This document shows, piece by piece, positions 1 to 7,382 of a DNA stretch of 12,592 bases. The first letter of the stretch is position 1, and every line of letters starts with the position of its first letter. The DNA is taken from the NCBI GenBank assembly GCA_020849075.1, contig JADLGZ010000022.1, positions 1-12,592 of the forward strand. The letters run 5' to 3'. The position numbers and the translations under genes were made by a program. Source of the stretch: Fimbriimonadaceae bacterium (GTDB lineage: Bacteria; Armatimonadota; Fimbriimonadia; Fimbriimonadales; Fimbriimonadaceae). The notes under the pieces were generated by a model, which had not been told where the DNA came from, ran no database searches, and worked only from the letters and a program-made list of their open reading frames with translations.

Positions 1-123
1 CGGAAGGTTCAGTCCGTTGGCCAGAAAGTCGTCAATCTGCGCCCCGATTCGACCGTCCGAACAATAGATCGCCGCTGCATGAATACGATCAACTTCGTAA
101 GCGATCTTTGATTTGAATGGCAT
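1..123 (-). CDS. Carbonic anhydrase-like protein, N-terminal part (runs off left edge)
   Basis: An ATG at 123-121 opens a minus-strand frame with no stop through 41 codons to the window edge, so only the N-terminus is visible. It begins MPFKSKIAYEVDRIHAAAIY and continues with CSDGR at residues 21-25. CxDxR is the zinc-ligand and catalytic dyad motif of beta-class carbonic anhydrases (Cys ligand, Asp-Arg dyad). The following acidic, leucine-rich stretch resembles small carbonic-anhydrase-like proteins of unknown activity that also carry AIYCSDGR near the N-terminus. The later His-x-x-Cys ligands lie outside the window, so catalytic competence cannot be judged. A GAGG lies too far upstream of the ATG to be a convincing Shine-Dalgarno. 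The gene is divergent from rplU. I am fairly sure it is coding; the function is a motif-based guess. Confidence 0.6.
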   Translation of the reverse strand, partial: MPFKSKIAYEVDRIHAAAIYCSDGRIGAQIDDFLANGLNLP

Positions 124-193
124 TTGGAGAGGGTACCTCGTTGGGGTGAGAAGTTCAGAGGTCGGACTTGTGGGGCCGCTATTGGTCTATCGG

Positions 194-223
194 TTGCAGA
201 TCAGGGGGGCGGTGTGCTATCAT
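194..223 (+). promoter_or_regulatory. Candidate sigma70-type promoter of rplU-rpmA
   Basis: A TATCAT hexamer at 218-223 is preceded by TGC, giving an extended -10 (TGnTATCAT). TTGCAG at 194-199 is a partial -35 at 18-bp spacing. Transcription would start near 230 and give a leader of about 28 nt, which leaves room for the GGGGAG ribosome-binding site at 246-251 but not for an autoregulatory leader structure. The rest of the 134-bp gap between the divergent starts at 123 and 258 shows nothing else clear. Confidence 0.45.
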
Positions 224-257
224 TCTCCTTTGCCGCTCCTAGGGCGGGGAGATTTTT

Positions 258-575
258 ATGTTTGCGATTGTCAAGACCGGTGGAAAGCAGATTAAGGCCG
301 CTAAGGACGATGTTATCATCGTTGAGAAGCTCGACGGCGAGCCCGGCACGAAGGTAACCCTCGACGAGGTCGTGATGCTCGTAAATGACGGAAAAGTGAC
401 CGTAGGCTCCCCTCTTGTGAAGGGCGCTTCGGTAAAGGCCGAGATCGTCCGCCAAGGAAAGGCAAAGAAGATCAACGCGTTCAACTACAAAGCGAAGAAG
501 AACATTCGCAAGCGCTGGGGACACCGCCAGCCACAAACCTACATCCGCGTCCTTGACGTGGCCGGAGGCAAGTAA
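258..575 (+). CDS. rplU: 50S ribosomal protein L21
   Basis: The 105-residue product has the usual length for bacterial L21, a structural protein of the large subunit that contacts 23S rRNA. It starts MFAIVKTGGKQIKA, the conserved N-terminal beta-strand signature, and has the basic segment KAKKINAFNYKAKKNIRK followed by GHRQPQTYIRV near the C-terminus, the family's RNA-binding pattern. The start is supported by GGGGAG at 246-251, six bases upstream. rpmA follows after six bases, the near-universal L21-L27 pairing, so the two should be co-transcribed from the promoter around 194-223. No duplication or truncation is seen. Confidence 0.97.
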   Translation: MFAIVKTGGKQIKAAKDDVIIVEKLDGEPGTKVTLDEVVMLVNDGKVTVGSPLVKGASVKAEIVRQGKAKKINAFNYKAKKNIRKRWGHRQPQTYIRVLDVAGGK

Positions 576-581
576 CATTTA

Positions 582-839
582 ATGGCACATAAGAAAGGTC
601 AAGGTTCATCCAAGAATGGTCGCGATTCAAATTCACAACGCCTCGGCGTAAAGCGATACGCAGGGCAGGTTGTTAAAGCAGGCACTATCCTGATCCGTCA
701 GCGCGGCACCAAGTTCCATAAGGGTGTTGGCGTCGGAATGGGTAATGACCACACCCTTTTCGCCCTCATTGATGGGCAAGTAAAGGTTGAAGGTCCCGCG
801 AATCGCCGCCGAATGAGCGTTTACGCCAACCAAGCATAA
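582..839 (+). CDS. rpmA: 50S ribosomal protein L27
   Basis: This 85-residue protein begins MAHKKGQGSSKNGRDSNSQR, the L27 signature. The flexible N-terminal tail reaches the peptidyl-transferase centre. The protein starts directly at this tail and lacks the cleavable N-terminal extension found in Firmicutes-type L27. The body contains GTILIRQRGTKFHKGVGVG and GNDHTLFAL, both conserved. A GGAGG at 564-568 inside the end of rplU serves as ribosome-binding site with a rather long 13-nt spacer. The gene ends the ribosomal transcription unit, with a strong terminator 24 bp after the stop. In many bacteria obgE follows; here an efflux operon does. Confidence 0.97.
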   Translation: MAHKKGQGSSKNGRDSNSQRLGVKRYAGQVVKAGTILIRQRGTKFHKGVGVGMGNDHTLFALIDGQVKVEGPANRRRMSVYANQA

Positions 840-862
840 GCAGTTTGCTCTACCTCTCTTTC

Positions 863-891
863 AGCCCGAGCCATGGCTCGGGCTTTCTTTT
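863..891 (+). terminator. Rho-independent terminator of rplU-rpmA
   Basis: AGCCCGAGCC (863-872) and GGCTCGGGCT (875-884) form a perfect 22-nt palindrome around a central AT. The realistic hairpin is 9 bp with a CATG tetraloop. TTCTTTT follows at 885-891. It separates the ribosomal genes from the efflux operon, so the latter needs its own promoter. Confidence 0.9.
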
Positions 892-912
892 GCGGTAGGG
901 AATTAGTCCGGT

Positions 913-938
913 GTATGAAATGTATGCTGTGTCATACT
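913..938 (+). promoter_or_regulatory. Candidate operator and -10 region of the efflux operon
   Basis: GTATGA (913-918) and TCATAC (932-937) form an inverted repeat with a 13-nt spacer, and a second direct GTATG sits at 922-926. So GTATG occurs twice and its complement CATAC once within 25 bp. CATACT (933-938), preceded by TGT, is an extended -10-like element (4 of 6 matches) overlapping the right arm; no good -35 is visible. The position between the rpmA terminator and the regulator's ribosome-binding site is where an autoregulatory operator would be expected. Binding by the adjacent AbrB-like protein is inference. Confidence 0.35.
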
Positions 939-955
939 TTAGCGAGGAGGCTCTT

Positions 956-1198
956 GTGAATATTTCAGAACTATTCTATGGATCAGTGACTGTCGGCGAG
1001 CGCGGGCAAGTCGTCATCCCGGCCGAAGCCCGGACCGAAATGGGGATCAAGCCGGGGGACAAACTGCTCGTAATGCGCGATCCCTTCCACAAATGCCTGT
1101 CCATTGGGCGTATTGATCGGATGCGTGAATTACTTGACGAATTTGAACTTGCCTATCAGCGGTTCGCCGAAGAGCATCAAGGAGCAGAGCCTGAATGA
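956..1198 (+). CDS. AbrB/MazE/SpoVT-family DNA-binding regulator of the efflux operon
   Basis: This is a small protein of 80 residues from a GTG start. The swapped-hairpin AbrB domain covers roughly residues 8-45: GSVTVGERGQVVIPAEAR followed by GIKPGDKLLV, the family's diagnostic pattern. The C-terminal half (about 48-76, RIDRMRELLDEFELAYQRFAEE) is charged and predicted helical, probably for oligomerisation. A GTG at 911 is also in frame, but GAGGAGG at 944-950 stands five bases before the GTG at 956, which decides the start; the 911 start would also read through the candidate operator. The stop overlaps the next gene's ATG (ATGA, 1195-1198). It is the first gene of the operon with TolC, MFP and RND proteins, so it is probably a local autoregulator. 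A lone MazE-like antitoxin is less likely because no toxin gene is nearby. Confidence 0.85.
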   Translation: MNISELFYGSVTVGERGQVVIPAEARTEMGIKPGDKLLVMRDPFHKCLSIGRIDRMRELLDEFELAYQRFAEEHQGAEPE

Positions 1199-2487
1199 AA
1201 CCAACCCACACGGCTTTCATATTGCTCTTGTCCCTGATCAGCATGGGGCAAGCTATCACCGAGGACCAAGCTCTGACCATCGGGCTTGCCAATTCGCAAA
1301 GTATCAAGACTTCGGAGAGCCAACTCCGCCAGGCCAAGAGCCGTACCCAGCAAGCCCTTGGCATGTTGGGGTTTCGATTGGATGGTCAAGCAACCTATGA
1401 GAGATATGAACCCGACCGAATGATGGGGGGCGGAGGCGGATTGCCCGATTCCAAGACGGCGAGCCTCGCCTTGAATTATCCAATTGACCTCATGGGCTTG
1501 CGTGGCAAGGCAATACGAGGCGCCAAGGCGAACGAACGCGCCGCCGAAAGTGGCGTAACTGTTGAAACAAACAACACAAAGGAGGCCATCAGGCGTGCGT
1601 TCTTTGACCTGATGCGAGCTACGTGGCAGGTTCAGGTTCAGAAGAGCGCGCTTGAAGCAGCTCAGGCTAGGCTACAGAATGCCCAAGCCATGTTCACGCA
1701 AGGCTCAATTGCTCGTTTCGACGTTTTACGCTACGAAACCGCAGTTAGCCAGGCTCAAGCGGGCCTCGAGGGTGCAACGAACCAAGTTACGCTTGCCAAA
1801 CAAGTTCTGAACCAAGCGATGAGTCGCGATGTGTCAACCCCAGTTGAACTGGATTCGCCCTATCTTGATATTCAGGCCGATAACCTACCCCGATACGATC
1901 TGAAGGAGGGGGACTTGTTGCTACAAGCCTTAGAGGCACGACCGGAGCTGAGGCAACTGGAAGAAACCCTCCAAGCTCGTACTTTTTTCACCCTGACCGA
2001 ACGCGGCGGGACATTGCCTTCATTGAACTTACAGGCGATGTATTTGCACACCTTTAGTCCCAGCGCGTTTACGCGCGAAAATGCCCTAACGTTTGGCGTC
2101 ATCCTGAGCTTCCCCCTATGGGATTCGGGGATTACTCGCGCCCGAGTCGCGGTCGCCAAGGAGGACGAACTACAAACGAAACTGGCGGCTGAGCAAACTC
2201 GGATCGCCATATCGCTGGAGGTGAAATCGGCGCTTGTCCAAGTTCGCAACGCACTCGCCCAGCTTGAGTTTGCGAAGAAGACAGTGGGGCTTCAAACGGA
2301 AGCATTACGCCTTGCCGAACTTCGCTACTCAGCGGGTGAAGGCATCCTACTGGACGTAACCACGGCTGACAGTGATCTTCGAGCGGCCCTCGGTGCCTTG
2401 GCAAGCTCACGATCTAACTATCTCATCGCTATCGCCTCTCTAAAGAAGGCCATTGGCTCCGACAACTTGCCCCTTGCAATTCAATGA
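1195..2487 (+). CDS. TolC-family outer-membrane efflux channel
   Basis: This 430-residue protein has an N-terminal signal peptide (hydrophobic ILLLSLISMG, likely cleavage after GQA at residue 20). The mature part shows the two-fold repeat of outer-membrane efflux proteins. The first repeat has long alpha-helical, Gln/Ala-rich stretches and GSIARFDVLRYETA at 170-183. The second has the matching GEGILLDVTTADSDL at 381-395. The beta segments around 88-100 and 295-310 (FGVILSFPLWDSG) fit the barrel strands. The channel would form a trimer spanning the outer membrane and periplasm and dock with the adaptor and pump encoded next. An AAGGAG at 1179-1184 lies ten bases upstream of the ATG, and the start overlaps the regulator's stop (ATGA), implying translational coupling. 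A Gly-rich patch (78-82) is unusual but probably a surface loop. Confidence 0.92.
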   Translation: MKPTHTAFILLLSLISMGQAITEDQALTIGLANSQSIKTSESQLRQAKSRTQQALGMLGFRLDGQATYERYEPDRMMGGGGGLPDSKTASLALNYPIDLMGLRGKAIRGAKANERAAESGVTVETNNTKEAIRRAFFDLMRATWQVQVQKSALEAAQARLQNAQAMFTQGSIARFDVLRYETAVSQAQAGLEGATNQVTLAKQVLNQAMSRDVSTPVELDSPYLDIQADNLPRYDLKEGDLLLQALEARPELRQLEETLQARTFFTLTERGGTLPSLNLQAMYLHTFSPSAFTRENALTFGVILSFPLWDSGITRARVAVAKEDELQTKLAAEQTRIAISLEVKSALVQVRNALAQLEFAKKTVGLQTEALRLAELRYSAGEGILLDVTTADSDLRAALGALASSRSNYLIAIASLKKAIGSDNLPLAIQ

Positions 2488-3926
2488 ATCGCTTAGTCTT
2501 CATCCCCATCATTTCCGCCGTGCTTCTGTCTGGCTGCGTTAACCGCGACGCACAGGCCCAAGCCAAGAAAACCCAAACTGTGCTTGCCGACCAGGTCGTT
2601 CCCGTCCGGGTCGAGACGACCATCGCAAAACCCTTTGCTACCCTGCTTGAAATCACCGGATCTCTCACTAGCAACGACGATTCTGAAGTCGGGGCACGGG
2701 TTGGCGGTCGTCTGGTTGCCGTTCTTGTAAAGGATGGTGATTCGGTCGTTGCCGGTCAGGTGCTCGCACGACAGGACACTCGGGAAGCGTTAACACGGGT
2801 TCGGCAGGCCCAAGCCCAATTAAGCTCGGCCCTCGCGGGGCTCCGCGAAGCACAAACCGCAGCCATGGTCGCTCCTCAGCGGTCCACGGCAACGGTGCGT
2901 GCCGCACGTGCCCAACTAGCAACGGCCGAAGCCAACCTGCTGAAGGCCCGCAATGGAGCGCGGTCCGAAGAAAAGCGCCAAGCCGAAGCCCAGCTGAGGG
3001 CCGCTAAGACAAATCTGGAAATTGCTCGAAAGGACATGGACCGCGGGCAGAAGCTTCTGGATGAAGGTGCCATAAGTGAGCGCGCCTTCGACCAATATCG
3101 CCAAACGTACGCCAATGCACTGGCTCAATATGAGAGCGCCCTTGAAGCGAATAGTTTAGTCCAAGCCGGCTCCCGGTCCGAAGACATCAAAGCCCTAGAA
3201 AGCCAAGTCTCAGCTGCACGCGAACAACTGCAGAGCGCGTTGGCAAGTCAACGCCTTGACCCTCAGTATCGAGACCGGGTGTCGGGAGCCCTGGCCCAAG
3301 TGGATTCAGCCCGTGACGCCGTTGCATTAGCCATGCAACAGGTCACGGATGCTACGATTCGTGCCCCGTTCTCTGGTAAGGTCGCCGGCAAACCGCTACA
3401 GATTGGCACCTTCGCAGGACCAGGCACTACGGTAGTTCACTTGGTAGGTAGCCAAGGCATCTACTTCGAAGGTGAAGTCCCCGAGATGAGGATTTCAAAA
3501 GTAACGGCTGGCCTCCAGATGTCGATTCAACTAGATGCCCTACAGGGGCGCTTGTTCAGTGGTACGGTGGCCGCTGTCTCTCCGCAAGCGGAGTCACTTG
3601 GACGACTCTACAAGGTCCGCATTACGATGAACGGTAATCCGCCTGATATCAAGTCGGGCATGTTCGCAAGGGCAAAAATTGAGACCGACACGATTCCAGA
3701 TGCGATCACCGTCCCGTCATCGGCAGTTTTGGGTGACGAGGGTGCCAAGTACGTTTATGTTGTCCAAGATGGTAAGGCGATGAAGCGCTCGGTAACGGTT
3801 GGGTTAACCCAAGCTGGACGTGCACTGGTTCTACAAGGATTGTCGGAGGGCGACAAGGTGGTTGTACAGGGCCAAACGCTCTTGGCAAGCGGCACCACGG
3901 TTCGAATTGAGGACTCTGGAAAGTAA
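2484..3926 (+). CDS. RND-type periplasmic adaptor (membrane fusion) lipoprotein
   Basis: A 480-residue adaptor linking pump and channel. The N-terminus is a lipoprotein signal with lipobox LLSGC (Cys18), so it should be lipid-anchored in the inner membrane. Residues about 68-96 (VGARVGGRLVAVLVKDGDSVVAGQ) and 292-322 are the two lipoyl half-motifs. Between them (about 100-290) lies a very long Ala/Gln-rich coiled-coil hairpin. Beta-barrel and membrane-proximal domains follow to the end (SGMFARAKIE, then VTVGLTQAGRALVLQGLSEGDKVV). The hairpin contains two GxRSE motifs (158-162 and 229-233), a pattern I associate with YbhG/HlyD-type adaptors. The ATG overlaps the tolC stop (ATGA at 2484-2487) and no Shine-Dalgarno is visible, so translation is probably coupled. 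It is longer than AcrA-type adaptors because of the hairpin. Confidence 0.93.
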   Translation: MNRLVFIPIISAVLLSGCVNRDAQAQAKKTQTVLADQVVPVRVETTIAKPFATLLEITGSLTSNDDSEVGARVGGRLVAVLVKDGDSVVAGQVLARQDTREALTRVRQAQAQLSSALAGLREAQTAAMVAPQRSTATVRAARAQLATAEANLLKARNGARSEEKRQAEAQLRAAKTNLEIARKDMDRGQKLLDEGAISERAFDQYRQTYANALAQYESALEANSLVQAGSRSEDIKALESQVSAAREQLQSALASQRLDPQYRDRVSGALAQVDSARDAVALAMQQVTDATIRAPFSGKVAGKPLQIGTFAGPGTTVVHLVGSQGIYFEGEVPEMRISKVTAGLQMSIQLDALQGRLFSGTVAAVSPQAESLGRLYKVRITMNGNPPDIKSGMFARAKIETDTIPDAITVPSSAVLGDEGAKYVYVVQDGKAMKRSVTVGLTQAGRALVLQGLSEGDKVVVQGQTLLASGTTVRIEDSGK

Positions 3927-3929
3927 TTC

Positions 3930-6900
3930 ATGGGGCTAACCAAACTCGCGATTACTCGCCCGATCTTTATCTTCATGCTGATGTGCTTGGCGGCCTTTGG
4001 CGGTCTCTTTGCCTTGGGCAAGATGCGGGTAGAAGATAATCCGGAAGTCCAGTTCGGGGTCGTTACCATCCAGACGGTCTACCCTGGCGCCGGGCCGGAG
4101 GAAGTGAACTCCCTAATCAGTCGCCGAGTTGAAGAATCCATCTCGGGCATCAACGGACTGCTGGAACTCACATCAACGTCCCAAGAGGCCGTCTCTGTAG
4201 TGGTTGCTCAGTTCGAAATTGGGACAAACATGGATACGGCCCTGAATGACGTCCGTTCGAAAGTGGACGCCATTGTGGCTGACTTGCCCAAGGAAGCCCT
4301 CACCCCGTCTGTCACAAAGCTTGATAGCGCCAGTGAGCCCATCATTACCATGTCGCTCAGCAGCGATAAGCTCAGTCCTCGTGAACTAAGGACCCTGACG
4401 GACGATAAGATCTCGGATCGCTTTGCCCGCTTGCCCGGAGTTGGCGCGGTCGAGGTCAGCGGCGGCGATGAGCGTGAGATTCAGGTTCGAGTCAAGAAAG
4501 ACCGCCTTCTAAGCTTTGGCATTGGTATTGCCGATGTGCAGAAGGCAATCTCACAGGCTACGTTGAACTTGCCTGCCGGTCGAGTGGTTTCTCCGACCGA
4601 GGAGTTTTCGGTTCGCATTCTCGGAGAATTCAAGAATGCCGCCGACATCGGAAGCACGGTCATTCGCATCTCTGACCCTCAGAAACTAGGCGCAGGAGCC
4701 ACCTTTAAGCTCAGTGACGTTGCCGATGTCGTTGATACCCAAGCGGAGAAGCGCCGTCAAGAAATGGTGGATGGGGCGCCAGCCGTAGTGGTGTCGATCC
4801 AAAAAGCTCGAGAGGGGAATGCTATTGAGATCGGCAAAGGGGTCTCCGACATGATCCCGTTGCTCGAGAAAGACTATGGGGTCAAGATTGTCAAAGTCAC
4901 CGATACGTCTGTTCAAGTTGCCGAGTCGGTTGATGACCTAAAACTAACGTTGATCATCGGCATCATCCTCGTGACCGCGATCATCTATCTGTTCCTTCAC
5001 AATTTGCGCGGTACGCTCATTGTGGCCATTGCCATCCCAATTTGTTTGCTTGCAACGTTCATCGTACTTGCCATCACGGGCAACACATTGAACAACATGA
5101 CCTTGCTGGCGATGTCGCTCGCCATTGGCGTGCTCGTTGATGACTCCATTGTTGTGCTCGAGAACATCTATCGCCACCTGCAAATGGGTGAAGATCCAAC
5201 ATCCGCGGCGATCAATGGGCGAAGTGAGATTGGGTTGGCGGCCATTGCAATCACCCTAGCGGACGTCGTCGTGTTCTTGCCGATGGCCTTCATGGGCGGT
5301 ATCGTGGGCCAGTTCTTCCGCCCGCTCGGCATTGCCTTTGCCGTCGCCGTAACCATTTCACTATTCGTGAGCTTCACCGTCACCCCCATGCTTGCAAGCC
5401 GCTGGTACAAGGAAGGTGAAGACGTAGAAGGTCAAGGTGGTAAGTTTGCCCGCGCCTTTGACCGCGCGTTTGAGCACTTGCAAGAAGGCTATGCACGAGC
5501 TCTCGAATGGGCCTTGAACCATCGGTGGTTTGTATTCATAGCGGGCTTTGCCTCGCTACTCGGTGTCGGCTTGTTTATCGGCGGAGGCTCTGCCGCTACT
5601 CCGAAGGATGCGTTGAGCCATGGCGGACTCATGGGGATCATGATGATGACGGGCGTCGTCGCCGTGCTCTCCTTCATTTGCACGTTGATCTTTGTGCGCA
5701 AGTTCCGACTGAGAATCCTTTGGGGAGGAGCGCTGTTCGCGTTGGTCTTCCCAGTCTTCTCGTATGCTGGCTATCAATATGCACAGTGGAAACGGTCCGC
5801 CCTCTTCGGCGTTGAGTTTGTTCCTGCGACGGACCAAGGAATCGTCAACATTGCGATTGAACTTGCGCCAAATGCGACGATGGATCAGACCGAAAGGGTT
5901 GTAAAGCGCGTTGAGGCATTCGTTGCCAAGCATCCAGAGACGGAAACCTATGACACAACCATCGGCACGTGGTCTGGCGGATTTGGCGGCGCGGGTGGAT
6001 CAAGTGGAAGCAACCTCGCCAGTATCAGAGTGAAGCTCAAGGATCGAACGGCGTTCCTAGACAAACTCACCCCCTGGATGGATCACCACGACAAAACCCG
6101 GACCCAACGGGATACCTCGGTGGTCGCCGACCTGACGGCTGAAGTGGGTAAGGTGCCAGGCGCCAAAGTGACGATTTCTGCGTCCAGTGGATTTGCGTTT
6201 GGCGCACCCATACAAATGTCGTTCTCCAGCGATAACCGAGAACTCTTGGCCCAAGCAACCAGCAAGATTCGGGACCTACTCAATGATGGGGCGATTGAAG
6301 GCGTCGTATCGCCAGAAGTGAGCTCAAAGCCCGGCAAGCCGGAGTACCGGGCCATTCCAGATCGGGCCCGTATGGCCGACGCGGGGGTTTCGACTTCCGA
6401 TATTGCCCTCACCATGCGAATGCTCTACGAAGGTAACGACGACGTCAAGCTTCGCGAGCTCGGAAGGGAGTACCCGATTCGCGTGATGATGGACTTGGAG
6501 GACCGAAACAATCCGGATCTCATGAGCCAAGTTCCGGTTACCTTTTCACAAGGCAATCCGATCTTCCTGCCCCAGGTTGCCAAGCTCCAGCCAGGTTCCA
6601 CAGTAGACAAGGTCGAGCGTCGGAATCGCCAAGAGGAAATCCGTGTTACCGCAAACCTTTTACCGGGGTACGCAGCAGGGACCGTGCAAGACCAGATTAC
6701 GGCGTGGATGAACGATAAGCACCTCATTCCGGAAGGCGTGACGATGAAGCCGCTCGGGCAAGCAGATGCACAAGCTCGCGAAACCGTGTACTTGTTCACC
6801 ACATTGTTTATAGGCCTGTTCTTGGTCTACATGGTTTTGGCGTCGCTGTTTGATAATCTGTTGTATCCGTTTATCATTCAGCTTGCTCAGCCACAGGCAT

Positions 6901-7334
6901 TCGTAGGTGCTTTGTTGGCCCTAGTGTTGACCGATAAGTCTCTGAACATTGTTGGCTTTATCGGTCTGATTGCATTGGTGGGCCTCGTTGGAAAGAACGC
7001 GATCTTATTGGTTGACTACACCAATACGATGCGCGGACGTGGTGAAAATCGCCACGATGCCCTCGTGACGGCTGGGCGGACCCGATTGCGGCCAATCATG
7101 ATGACTACGCTGGCAGTCATCCTCGGCATGTTGCCAGTTGCATTAGCAATCGGTCGCGGCTCTGAATTCCGTGAAACCCTTGGCATCATCATCATTGGGG
7201 GCATTACTTTATCCACTATGCTCACACTCCTCGTGATCCCGTGCTCGTACACTATCTTCGACGATCTAAGTAACTTGATCACCCGAAAGACGGGGCGCAA
7301 GCCGGGGCCGAGCGAATTACTTCACAAGAAGTAA
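3930..7334 (+). CDS. RND efflux pump, HAE1/AcrB-like inner-membrane permease
   Basis: A 1134-residue proton-driven pump of the hydrophobe/amphiphile efflux family. TM1 is near residues 9-30, followed by the first large periplasmic porter domain (YPGAGPEEV near 50). TM2-TM6 run from about 337 to 500 and include the proton-relay pair Asp404-Asp405 in GVLVDDSIVVLENI. TM7 is at about 533-550, the second periplasmic domain starts at GVEFVPATDQG (627-637), and TM8-TM12 include Lys1022 in GLVGKNAILLVDYTN, matching AcrB's essential lysine. All key relay residues are present. Residues about 551-625 (5580-5804) have no counterpart in typical AcrB and contain two more predicted helices. GGA at 3918-3920 lies nine bases before the ATG, and the gap to the adaptor gene is 3 nt. 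The substrate cannot be read from the sequence; multidrug or lipid/hydrophobic export is likely. Confidence 0.95.
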   Translation: MGLTKLAITRPIFIFMLMCLAAFGGLFALGKMRVEDNPEVQFGVVTIQTVYPGAGPEEVNSLISRRVEESISGINGLLELTSTSQEAVSVVVAQFEIGTNMDTALNDVRSKVDAIVADLPKEALTPSVTKLDSASEPIITMSLSSDKLSPRELRTLTDDKISDRFARLPGVGAVEVSGGDEREIQVRVKKDRLLSFGIGIADVQKAISQATLNLPAGRVVSPTEEFSVRILGEFKNAADIGSTVIRISDPQKLGAGATFKLSDVADVVDTQAEKRRQEMVDGAPAVVVSIQKAREGNAIEIGKGVSDMIPLLEKDYGVKIVKVTDTSVQVAESVDDLKLTLIIGIILVTAIIYLFLHNLRGTLIVAIAIPICLLATFIVLAITGNTLNNMTLLAMSLAIGVLVDDSIVVLENIYRHLQMGEDPTSAAINGRSEIGLAAIAITLADVVVFLPMAFMGGIVGQFFRPLGIAFAVAVTISLFVSFTVTPMLASRWYKEGEDVEGQGGKFARAFDRAFEHLQEGYARALEWALNHRWFVFIAGFASLLGVGLFIGGGSAATPKDALSHGGLMGIMMMTGVVAVLSFICTLIFVRKFRLRILWGGALFALVFPVFSYAGYQYAQWKRSALFGVEFVPATDQGIVNIAIELAPNATMDQTERVVKRVEAFVAKHPETETYDTTIGTWSGGFGGAGGSSGSNLASIRVKLKDRTAFLDKLTPWMDHHDKTRTQRDTSVVADLTAEVGKVPGAKVTISASSGFAFGAPIQMSFSSDNRELLAQATSKIRDLLNDGAIEGVVSPEVSSKPGKPEYRAIPDRARMADAGVSTSDIALTMRMLYEGNDDVKLRELGREYPIRVMMDLEDRNNPDLMSQVPVTFSQGNPIFLPQVAKLQPGSTVDKVERRNRQEEIRVTANLLPGYAAGTVQDQITAWMNDKHLIPEGVTMKPLGQADAQARETVYLFTTLFIGLFLVYMVLASLFDNLLYPFIIQLAQPQAFVGALLALVLTDKSLNIVGFIGLIALVGLVGKNAILLVDYTNTMRGRGENRHDALVTAGRTRLRPIMMTTLAVILGMLPVALAIGRGSEFRETLGIIIIGGITLSTMLTLLVIPCSYTIFDDLSNLITRKTGRKPGPSELLHKK

Positions 7335-7348
7335 GCCGGGTACGATAG

Positions 7349-7373
7349 AACCTTCTGGGCTTCCCAGAAGGTT
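7349..7373 (+). promoter_or_regulatory. 11-bp hairpin sequestering the purA ribosome-binding site
   Basis: AACCTTCTGGG (7349-7359) pairs perfectly with CCCAGAAGGTT (7363-7373) around a CTT loop. The AGAAGG in the 3' arm (7366-7371) is the only Shine-Dalgarno-like sequence for purA (ATG at 7383). Only one T follows the stem before CAGCC, so it is a poor intrinsic terminator. It could weaken read-through from the efflux operon, limit purA translation, or act as an RNA-processing site. Confidence 0.5.
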
Positions 7374-7382
7374 TCAGCCTGA

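Noticed and set aside
911..955. Longer N-terminus of the AbrB-like gene from GTG 911
   Set aside because: The strong GAGGAGG ribosome-binding site at 944-950 points to GTG 956, and the AbrB domain does not need the extra 15 residues.
5556..5933. Long minus-strand ORF under the pump gene
   Set aside because: It is a shadow of the RND coding frame with low-complexity charged content and no family resemblance.
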